From Brevundimonas viscosa (lineage in GTDB: Bacteria; Pseudomonadota; Alphaproteobacteria; Caulobacterales; Caulobacteraceae): a stretch of DNA of 64,000 nucleotides. The stretch spans positions 1-64,000 of the forward strand of contig NZ_FOZV01000006.1 of assembly GCF_900116065.1 (NCBI RefSeq). The letters run 5' to 3'. Positions 17,795-25,193 of the stretch are shown one piece after another (within the stretch, counting starts at the first letter, position 1; every line of letters starts with the position of its first letter). Under the pieces are notes generated by a model. The model did no database searches. It was not told the origin of the DNA and saw only the letters and a program-made list of their open reading frames with translations. The position numbers were made by a program, and so were the translations under genes.

Positions 17795-18023
17795 GCGGGT
17801 CGTCGGCGTCGAGGTTGCCGACGACGAGCTGATTGTGCGTCTGCCCGATGGGCGCCGGCTGGCGGCGCCGCTGGACTGGTTCCCGCGCCTGAAGGCCGCC
17901 ACGCCGGCCCAGCGGGCGAACTGGGAAGAGGCGGCTGCCGGTCTCGGCATCCACTGGTCCGAAATCGACGAGGATATCAGTGTGGCCGGTCTGCTCAGGG
18001 CGTCCGCGCCAGAGGCCGCCTGA
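17766..18023 (+). CDS. DUF2442 domain-containing protein
   Basis: An 85-residue DUF2442 protein. The pattern VVGVEVADDELIVRLPDGRR followed by LAAPLDWFPRLKAATPAQR and GLGIHWSEIDEDISVAGLL is typical of the family, whose members are usually encoded beside DUF4160 proteins and are suspected of toxin-antitoxin-like or DNA-binding roles without firm proof. ATG 17766 has GGAGG 9 bases upstream. The partner gene directly upstream is decayed, so this is probably an orphan. Confidence 0.85.
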   Translation: MAISAVRIDERVVGVEVADDELIVRLPDGRRLAAPLDWFPRLKAATPAQRANWEEAAAGLGIHWSEIDEDISVAGLLRASAPEAA

Positions 18024-18024
18024 C

Positions 18025-18447
18025 ATGGCCGCCGAACAGAAGACCAAACCCACCGCCCTCTCCGTCGCCGATTTCATCGCGGCGGTGGAGGACCCGAACC
18101 GGCGCGCCGACGCCGAGGCGGCCTGCGCCCTGCTGGCCGAGGCGACGGGCGAGCCGGCGACGATGTGGGGGCCGTCGATCGTGGGCTTCGGGGCGTACCA
18201 CTACCGGTATGACAGCGGGCACGAGGGCGACGCGCCGCTGGTCGGGTTTTCCCCGCGCAAGGCCAATCTGGTCTTCTACCTGTCGGGCTGCGAGGAACGA
18301 CGGGATGAGCTGCTGGGCCGGCTGGGCAAGCACAAGGCGGGCAAGGGCTGCGTCTACGTCAACCGGCTGGCGGACGTGGACGCGGCGGTGCTGAAGGAGA
18401 TGGCGGCGGCGTCGGCGGCCTCGCTCAGGGCCCGCTACCCCGGCTGA
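18025..18447 (+). CDS. DUF1801 domain-containing protein
   Basis: A 140-residue protein with the DUF1801 (YdhG-like) core: MWGPSIVGFGAYHYRYDSG (about 51-69), then LVGFSPRKANLVFYL and LGKHKAGKGCVYVNRL. Structures of the wider family share a frataxin-like or YdhG fold, but no activity is established. It starts 1 base after the DUF2442 stop, and converges on the minus-strand membrane gene. Confidence 0.88.
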   Translation: MAAEQKTKPTALSVADFIAAVEDPNRRADAEAACALLAEATGEPATMWGPSIVGFGAYHYRYDSGHEGDAPLVGFSPRKANLVFYLSGCEERRDELLGRLGKHKAGKGCVYVNRLADVDAAVLKEMAAASAASLRARYPG

Positions 18448-18699
18448 TCAGCTCCACCGCTCGCGCCGGACGACCGCTTCGGCCGCGGCGTGAGCGCATT
18501 CGTTGCGCCAGATCCGCGCCAGCTGCCGCCGATCGATCAGGGCGAGGGCGAGCAGGGAGACCAGGCCGAAGAGGACCATTCCGGTCCATGCGGCGAGCCG
18601 CAACGCCAACATCAGCAGCCACAAGGCGATCTGGAGCGCCCATGTCCCGAAGAAGACGAGCAGGATGACGGCGGCGACCAGCCACGCAGCGAAGACCAT
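18448..18699 (-). CDS. Small membrane protein of unknown function (83 aa)
   Basis: An 83-residue protein with two or three hydrophobic helices filling about residues 1-55 (MVFAAWLVAAVILLVFFGTW at the start) and a basic C-terminus rich in Arg and His (about 56-83). Its ATG overlaps the stop of the upstream gene (ATGA on the minus strand). Family not recognised. It is the second gene of a two-gene unit divergent from the WYL regulator. Confidence 0.6.
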   Translation of the reverse strand: MVFAAWLVAAVILLVFFGTWALQIALWLLMLALRLAAWTGMVLFGLVSLLALALIDRRQLARIWRNECAHAAAEAVVRRERWS

Positions 18700-18923
18700 C
18701 AGGCGGCCATGCGGAAGTCTTCGGCCGGGTCGAAGGCCGGGCGGGCCTCGTCCCACAGGGCGTCCTCGTCGGCGTAGCGGGCCGACTGGCGGGCGTCGAT
18801 GACGTCGATCACCTGTTCCTCCAGCCGGTCCCAGATCACCGCCAGGCCGGGCTCGGCCTCGCAGGGGACGATCAGGTAGCGGTGGGCGGCGATCTCGGCG
18901 TGGGGGGCGAAGGCGCGGGCCAT
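18699..18923 (-). CDS. Short acidic protein of unknown function (74 aa)
   Basis: A 74-residue protein, MARAFAPHAEIAAHRYLIVP at the start, then a segment rich in Asp and Glu (EEQVIDVIDARQSARYADED). No membrane helix or known motif. CTCCGGGGAG lies upstream in reading direction on the opposite strand, so the ribosome site is not obvious; the start is the first ATG of the frame. It is divergent from the WYL regulator gene with 89 bases between starts and may be its target. Confidence 0.6.
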   Translation of the reverse strand: MARAFAPHAEIAAHRYLIVPCEAEPGLAVIWDRLEEQVIDVIDARQSARYADEDALWDEARPAFDPAEDFRMAA

Positions 18924-18950
18924 GGAACTGCTCCGGGGAGGGGTGTGTCT

Positions 18951-18964
18951 GTCGATGGTTCGAC
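18951..18964. promoter_or_regulatory. Candidate operator for the WYL regulator
   Basis: GTCGA-TGGT-TCGAC is a perfect 5-bp inverted repeat in the 89-base divergent gap between the 74-residue gene and the WYL regulator. Position fits autoregulation and control of the divergent pair; there is no other evidence. Confidence 0.35.
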
Positions 18965-19012
18965 TATGAAGCAGCGTTGCGTCAGAATCGGTCGTATGCT
19001 TCCTTCCCAGGC

Positions 19013-20002
19013 ATGAGACTCGAGAAGGCGGGACAGGTGATCGAGCTTGCGCGGCGCATGGCGGCCAGCGCCGAGGGCCTGACGCTGGACGACATGGGCC
19101 GCGAGATGGGCGTCGGCCGTCGCACCGTCGAGCGCATGCGCGACGCCGTGCTGGACCTGTTTCCGCAGGCCGAGGAGGTGTCGGACCCGCCCTTCAAGCG
19201 CTGGCGCATTCGCGGCGGCCTGTCGGCGTTCGAACAGGCGCCGACCACGGAGGAGCTGGTCGAACTGGCCAAGGCGGCGCAGGCCCTGCGCGCGGCGGGC
19301 GAGCCGGCGCGGGCGGCGGCGCTGGAGGGCCTCGAGAGGAAGCTGAAATCGGCGATGCGCTCGACGACGCTGAACCGGCTGGCCCCCGATCTCGAGGCGC
19401 TGGTGCGGGCCGAGACCATCGCCGTCCAGGCCGGGCCGCGGCCCTCGGCCGACGAGGCGGTGCTGACCGAGATCCGCCAAGCCATTCTCGCCGGCCAGCC
19501 GCTGGGGTTCATCTACAGCCGCCCGGGCGCCGAGGCGCGGCGGCGCAGCGTGGCGCCGTGCGGGGTGATGTTCGGCCGCGCCAACTACCTGGTCGCCGCC
19601 GAGGGAGAGACGGGGAGCATCCGCACCTTCCGTCTCGACCGGATGAGCGCGGTGCGCGCCGAGCCGGGCGTGGCGTCGCCGCCCGCGGACTTCGACCTGT
19701 CGGTCTTCGCCAGCCAGTCCTTCGGCATCTATCAGGACGAGATCGCGGACGTGGTGCTGCGGGTCTCGCGCGAGGGGGCGGAGGAGGCGCGGGCGTGGCG
19801 CTGGCACCCGACGCAGACGGTGGAGGACCAGGCTGACGGCTCGGTGCTGGTGCGCTTCCGCGCCTCGGGCATGCGCGAGCTGGCCTGGCACCTGTTCACC
19901 TGGGGCGAGGAGGTGACGATCCTGCAGCCGCCGCGGCTCAAGGCCGTCATGGCCGGCGAACTGGCGGCGGCCAGCCGCGCCCTCGAAGCGGCGCAAGCCT
20001 GA
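19013..20002 (+). CDS. WYL domain transcriptional regulator (DeoR/YafY type)
   Basis: A 329-residue regulator. The N-terminal winged helix (about 1-60) contains LTLDDMGREMGVGRRTVERM; the WYL ligand-sensing domain (about 130-225) includes PLGFIYSRPG, ARRRSVAPCGVMFGRANYLV and RTFRLDRMSAV; a WCX-like end follows (FRASGMRELAWHLFTWG). WYL proteins sense small or nucleic-acid ligands and often control divergent genes or defence islands; no defence genes are seen here. I chose ATG 19013 (MRLEKAGQVIELAR) since homologues start there; a TTG at 18977 would add 12 unlikely residues. Confidence 0.9.
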   Translation: MRLEKAGQVIELARRMAASAEGLTLDDMGREMGVGRRTVERMRDAVLDLFPQAEEVSDPPFKRWRIRGGLSAFEQAPTTEELVELAKAAQALRAAGEPARAAALEGLERKLKSAMRSTTLNRLAPDLEALVRAETIAVQAGPRPSADEAVLTEIRQAILAGQPLGFIYSRPGAEARRRSVAPCGVMFGRANYLVAAEGETGSIRTFRLDRMSAVRAEPGVASPPADFDLSVFASQSFGIYQDEIADVVLRVSREGAEEARAWRWHPTQTVEDQADGSVLVRFRASGMRELAWHLFTWGEEVTILQPPRLKAVMAGELAAASRALEAAQA

Positions 20003-20066
20003 CCAAAGCTTAAGCTGACGACGTTCGGCGGGACGGCTACGGCGGCGGGGTCGAGGAGAACTCCCC

Positions 20067-21485
20067 ATGATCCGCATCCCGGGCGCCGCGCTGGCCGTCC
20101 TGACGCTGGCCGCCATGACGCTGGCGGCCGCACCTGCCGCGGCGGAGACGCCGGAAGCGCCGGTCGCCGCCGTGGTGCACCACGAGGCGGGCGTCTGGAC
20201 GCTCGACCTGACCCTCGATCGCGACGCGCCGCTGTGGGTGTTTGGCGACTCCGAACCGCTGGGCGACGGTCGAGGGTGGCGGCTGCATCAGTGGACGGTG
20301 GAGACCCCGGGAGCCCGGCTGGAGACGGTAGGGGGCCGCGACGTGCTGCGCGGTGTGAACGGGGCGCCCGTGCCGCGACGGGTGCGCCTGCGGATGGAGC
20401 CGCGCTTCATCGACCTGCAGGCCAGTTACGATCCGGTGCTGATGTTCTCCAACGGCGCGGCCGCCTGGTATAGCGAGGTCTTCCACCTGATCCCCCTGGC
20501 CTCCGCCGACGAGCTGGAGGCGCTGCCCCGGGATCTGGGCCCGCTGGTCGACCAGTCCGGCCCCGCCCGGGTGACCTGGAGCGACGCGGACGGGCCGGTC
20601 CTCGTGCAGGGCCAGCGGCTCGAGGCGCCGGAGTCGAGCCGCGTCGGGACCTACATCCTGTTCGGACCGGCCGAGCTAGTCGCCGGCGACGGGCTGTCGA
20701 CGGTGGTCGATCCGGGCCTGCCGGGATGGATCGCGGACGAGCTGGCGGACTGGGCGCCGCGCGTGGGGGAGCAGTACGCCGCCCGGCTGGGGCCCGGCGA
20801 GTCCACCGCGCCGACGGTCATGATGAGCTGGACCGGGCCGACGCCCGGAAAGACCAGCATGGCCGGCAGCGTCCTGCCCGGCCTGGTGGTGATGGCCTTC
20901 GAGGGGGAGGGCGTGCTCCAGCCCTCCGCCGGGGTGCGCGACATGGCGCGGTGGTTCATCGGGCACGAGAGCGCCCATTTCTGGCTCGGCCAGACGGTGC
21001 GCTACGCCACGCCGGAGGATTCGTGGATCACCGAGGGCGGGGCGGATCTGATGGCGATCCGCGCCATGCAGGCCATCGACCCCGCTTTCGAGGCGCGGGA
21101 ACGGCTGCAGGCGGCGGTGGACGCGTGCGTCGACTTCGCCGACCAGCCGGTGTCGACTTCGGTCGACCGGGGCGAGTTCAAGGCCCACTACGCCTGCGGG
21201 GCGGTGTTCGCCCTGGTCGCCGAGGCGGCGCAGAAGCGGGCCACGGGGGGCGACTGGTTCGACTTCCTGCGACCACTGATCGACGCGAACCGCGAGGACG
21301 AGGTGCTGACCCGGGCGGAGTGGCTGGACCGGCTCGACGCGGTGTCCGGCGATCCGTCGCTCCGGGCGGACATGGAGACGCTGCTGGACCGGGGGGCGGA
21401 GGATGCGGCGGGGGTGGTGGCGCGGCTGCTCGGGCGGAGCGGGGTGGCTGTCCTGTTCGAAGAGGACGAGGTTCGGCTGGCCTAG
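20067..21485 (+). CDS. Exported gluzincin metallopeptidase, M1/M61-like
   Basis: A 472-residue protein with a Sec signal peptide (about 1-26, ending APAAAET). The zinc site is His300-Glu301-x-x-His304, followed by 18 residues and Glu323 in ITEGGADLMA: the HExxH-x18-E spacing of M1 and M61 gluzincins. An N-terminal beta-rich domain (about 30-200) with RVRLRMEPRFIDLQASYDP precedes it. M61 glycyl aminopeptidases usually carry a PDZ domain; none is evident here. I call it a probable periplasmic aminopeptidase-like enzyme, substrate unknown. It converges with the toxin gene, the stops overlapping. Confidence 0.8.
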   Translation: MIRIPGAALAVLTLAAMTLAAAPAAAETPEAPVAAVVHHEAGVWTLDLTLDRDAPLWVFGDSEPLGDGRGWRLHQWTVETPGARLETVGGRDVLRGVNGAPVPRRVRLRMEPRFIDLQASYDPVLMFSNGAAAWYSEVFHLIPLASADELEALPRDLGPLVDQSGPARVTWSDADGPVLVQGQRLEAPESSRVGTYILFGPAELVAGDGLSTVVDPGLPGWIADELADWAPRVGEQYAARLGPGESTAPTVMMSWTGPTPGKTSMAGSVLPGLVVMAFEGEGVLQPSAGVRDMARWFIGHESAHFWLGQTVRYATPEDSWITEGGADLMAIRAMQAIDPAFEARERLQAAVDACVDFADQPVSTSVDRGEFKAHYACGAVFALVAEAAQKRATGGDWFDFLRPLIDANREDEVLTRAEWLDRLDAVSGDPSLRADMETLLDRGAEDAAGVVARLLGRSGVAVLFEEDEVRLA

Positions 21486-21778
21486 AAGCGTGGGCGTCGC
21501 TCCCGGCTATGGAAGACGCGGACGACGATCACGGCGTCCGGGTCGACGCGATACTGGATCACGTAGCCGCCGCCGCCGAAGCGTACGGAGAGTTCATGAC
21601 GCGCGTTTCCGACCGGGCGGCCCAGCGCAGGGTGGCGGGACAGGCGACGGAAGGCCTCGCGCAGCACGTCGATCGCCCGGGCAGCGGCTTCGGGGCTGCG
21701 CCCGGCGAGGTAGGCGGCCAGCCGCGCCTGATCGACCCGGGCGGCGGGCAAGACCCGGACCGGTAGCGGGTTGGTCAC
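21482..21778 (-). CDS. RelE/ParE family toxin
   Basis: A 98-residue toxin-fold protein of the ParE/RelE superfamily. Features are VRVLPAARVDQARLAAYLAG, RAIDVLREAFRRLSRHPALG (about 35-54), then VRFGGGGYVIQYRVD and VIVVRVFHSRERR, the usual basic end. ParE members poison gyrase, RelE members cut mRNA; the class cannot be settled here. It overlaps the antitoxin stop by 4 bases (ATGA), antitoxin first, the standard order. Confidence 0.9.
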   Translation of the reverse strand: MTNPLPVRVLPAARVDQARLAAYLAGRSPEAAARAIDVLREAFRRLSRHPALGRPVGNARHELSVRFGGGGYVIQYRVDPDAVIVVRVFHSRERRPRF

Positions 21779-22062
21779 CCGGGCCGACGGGCACGGACCT
21801 CGGCTTCAAGCTCCGTCAGCCAGGCTTCGGCGTCGACGTGGTCGCCCGTGCGGTCATATTCGGCAAGGCGGCGGTCGGCCTCCGTCCAGTCGACGCCTGC
21901 GACAAAGGCTCCCGCCTCCTCCCGCACTCCGGCAACACCGACGGCGGCCTCGAGCTGGTGTCGCGCCCACGCCTCAAGCGACAGGCCCTTCTCGGCGGCC
22001 GCAGCCGTCATGCGAGAATGGAGTTCATCGTCCAGCTCAAGAGTCAGCATCTGATCCGCCAT
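21775..22062 (-). CDS. Antitoxin of the RelE/ParE-type pair
   Basis: A 95-residue protein. The first 45 residues (LTLELDDELHSRMTAAAAEK, GLSLEAWARHQLEAAV) look like a ribbon-helix-helix DNA-binding domain, and the acidic helical rest (VDWTEADRRLAEYDR, AEAWLTELEAEVRAR) would wrap the toxin. It is likely to repress its own promoter. There is no Shine-Dalgarno ahead of ATG 22062, and a GATAAT hexamer sits only 10 bases upstream, which points to a leaderless message. Confidence 0.85.
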   Translation of the reverse strand: MADQMLTLELDDELHSRMTAAAAEKGLSLEAWARHQLEAAVGVAGVREEAGAFVAGVDWTEADRRLAEYDRTGDHVDAEAWLTELEAEVRARRPG

Positions 22063-22065
22063 AAG

Positions 22066-22079
22066 ATCAGATTATCAGA
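22066..22079 (-). promoter_or_regulatory. Toxin-antitoxin promoter: direct repeats and -10-like GATAAT
   Basis: On the minus strand TCTGAT-AA-TCTGAT forms a 6-base direct repeat with 8-base period, 4 bases upstream of the antitoxin ATG, and includes GATAAT (22072-22077). Ribbon-helix-helix antitoxins bind such closely spaced repeats. A possible -35, TTGGTG, lies 19 bases further upstream. Confidence 0.4.
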
Positions 22080-22117
22080 GGCGCCCAACCGGCTCCACCA
22101 ACCGCAGGTAGGAAGCC

Positions 22118-23542
22118 TCACCCTGCCGCGAACGGATACGGACTGACCGACTTCGACCAGTCGTCCACGGTCAACGGACGGTCGACCGGCGGGGCGGCGC
22201 GTTCAGCGCAGGGGTGACGGTGGCAGAGCCGGCAGGCGGGGCCGATGGGGGTGACCTCAGGCGCAGCGAGATCGAGGCCGCGGGCGTAGACCAGACGGTG
22301 GGCGTGCTTCAGCTCGCAGCCGAGGCCGACGGCGAGGTCGTGGGTCTCGGTGAAGGCGTCGCGGCCCTGCCGGTCGACGGTGCGGGCGAGGGTGAACCAG
22401 CGCTGGCCGTCCGGCGTCTCGACGATCTGGGTGACGATGCGGCCGGGGGTGCGGAAGGCCGAATGCAGCCGCCAGCGCGGGCAGGCGCCGCCGAAGCGGG
22501 AGAAGGGGAAGGCGCCTGCGGCGAAGCGCTTGGACACGTTGCCGGCCTGATCGACCCGCATCAGGAAGAAGGGCACGCCCCGGGCCGTGGGCCGCGACAG
22601 GGTGGTCAGTCGGTGCGCCGCCTGTTCGAAGGAGACGCCGAAGCGGGCTTGCAGCCGGGCGAGGTCGTAACCGGCGGCCTCGGCCGCAGCCTGGAAGGCG
22701 GCGTAGGGCATCAGGATCGCGGCGGCGAGGGTGTTGGCCAGCGACACCTTGAGCAGGCGGCGGGTGGGCTCGTCGGGGGCGTTGGCGGCGTCGGCAAGGG
22801 CGGTCAGTTCGGCGTCGTGCTCGGCCAGGGCCAGTTGGAAGGCGACGGCGAAGGCGCGGGAGGAGGGGCCCAGCGTCTCCGACAGCAGCAGGCGGCGGCG
22901 GTGCGGGTCGAATCGGCGGGTCCATTCGACCATGACGTCGTCGGGCAGGGTGCGGACCGTCAGGCCGTGGCGCGTCTGCAACCGGGCCCGGGCGCGGGTC
23001 TCGAACGGCTCGCCGGGCGTCCCGGCCTCCAGCTCCGCGGCGAGGATCTCGCCGGCGGCGTCGAGCTCGGGGAAGTGGTTGCGCTTCGACTGCACATACT
23101 CCCGAACCCAGTCGGCCGGGGTCTCGTCGCCTGACCCGCCGGCGGCGTCCGCCTCGGCCCGGTCGCGGGCGCGGCGGTCGGCGAAGGCGCGGTACAGGCG
23201 CAGGACGGCGTCGGCGGCGGCGGGCTGGTCCTCGGCTAGCTGGACGATCTCGTGGCGCGGCACGGTCAGGCCGTGGAACACCGGATCGGCGAAGGCCTCG
23301 GACAGGGTCGCCTCGGTGGCCGGGCCGCCGGAGGGGCCGAAGCTCCGGAGGTCGACATCGTAGGTCTCGGCCAGGCGCAGCAGCAGCTGGGCCGAGACGG
23401 GCCGCTGGTTGCGCTCGATGTGGTTGAGATAGCTGGGCGAGCAGCCGAGGTCGCCCGCCATCGCCGTCTGGGTCAGACCGAGATCCCGCCGCAACCGCTT
23501 GAGGCGGCCGCCCAAGAACAGTTTGCGATCCGCGGTCTCCAT
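22118..23542 (-). CDS. XRE family regulator with ImmA/IrrE-like and short-chain fatty acyl (DUF2083) domains, RamB-like
   Basis: A 474-residue regulator. An XRE helix-turn-helix (about 10-67) contains LGLTQTAMAGDLGCSPSYLN; a central ImmA/IrrE-like region (about 165-290) has lost a clean HExxH (the equivalent reads LALAEHDAEL); the C-terminal DUF2083 domain (about 290-474) has RVDQAGNVSKRFAAG and the cysteine cluster CRLCHRHPCAER. This layout is that of RamB/MerR-like acetate and glyoxylate regulators, and the divergent neighbour is isocitrate lyase, which supports that role. Start is the ATG at 23542. Confidence 0.9.
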   Translation of the reverse strand: METADRKLFLGGRLKRLRRDLGLTQTAMAGDLGCSPSYLNHIERNQRPVSAQLLLRLAETYDVDLRSFGPSGGPATEATLSEAFADPVFHGLTVPRHEIVQLAEDQPAAADAVLRLYRAFADRRARDRAEADAAGGSGDETPADWVREYVQSKRNHFPELDAAGEILAAELEAGTPGEPFETRARARLQTRHGLTVRTLPDDVMVEWTRRFDPHRRRLLLSETLGPSSRAFAVAFQLALAEHDAELTALADAANAPDEPTRRLLKVSLANTLAAAILMPYAAFQAAAEAAGYDLARLQARFGVSFEQAAHRLTTLSRPTARGVPFFLMRVDQAGNVSKRFAAGAFPFSRFGGACPRWRLHSAFRTPGRIVTQIVETPDGQRWFTLARTVDRQGRDAFTETHDLAVGLGCELKHAHRLVYARGLDLAAPEVTPIGPACRLCHRHPCAERAAPPVDRPLTVDDWSKSVSPYPFAAG

Positions 23543-23553
23543 GCCCGGAGCAT

Positions 23554-23591
23554 GTCATAAAATGACTCAACTGCAAATGTCATGATGTGAC
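23554..23591. promoter_or_regulatory. Tandem palindromes in the regulator-aceA gap
   Basis: Two copies of GTCA-N5-TGAC, GTCATAAAATGAC at 23554-23566 and GTCATGATGTGAC at 23579-23591, lie 25 bases apart centre to centre, between the divergent starts. Spacing of over two helical turns on one DNA face suits cooperative binding of a dimeric XRE regulator. The nearer copy begins 12 bases from the regulator start codon. Confidence 0.6.
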
Positions 23592-23687
23592 CAAACGACC
23601 TCATCAGAACAGTCTTGTCTGTATCGACTTTGACTTCGGGGTGTTCTTCTCCCTGACACCGCCGCGCATCGGCACCGGAGAACGCCC

Positions 23688-24968
<1,281 letters not shown>

Positions 24969-24979
24969 GGAGAAGCCCC

Positions 24980-25189
24980 ATGGAACCGATGACCAGCAGC
25001 CAGGCCATCATCGACTTCTGCCTCGAGCCCCTGAAGGTCGACATGTCGACCGAGGCCGAGCGTGAGGTGCGCCGCCGGCTGGAGCACGTGATCAAGACCT
25101 TCCGCACCCGGCTGGCGCAGCCGGTCAGCGTCGACTTCTCGCAGATGCCCTCGCAGGTCATCAACGAGGCGGCGCACGGCTACGAGTGA
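24980..25189 (+). CDS. Small conserved-looking protein downstream of aceA (69 aa)
   Basis: A 69-residue soluble protein, helical by pattern (STEAEREVRRRLEHVIKTFR, about 24-43) and ending MPSQVINEAAHGYE. The ATG at 24980 has AAGGAGA 7 bases upstream, a strong ribosome site, and the gene begins 11 bases after aceA, so both are probably on one message. No family is recognised. It may accompany the glyoxylate shunt, but only position says so. It converges on the hybrid kinase gene with 4 bases between stops. Confidence 0.75.
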   Translation: MEPMTSSQAIIDFCLEPLKVDMSTEAEREVRRRLEHVIKTFRTRLAQPVSVDFSQMPSQVINEAAHGYE

Positions 25190-25193
25190 CGCC

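Noticed and set aside
20007-20016. Palindrome AGCTTAAGCT before the M1/M61-like gene
   Set aside because: A lone 10-base palindrome with one TTAA; too short and isolated to assign.
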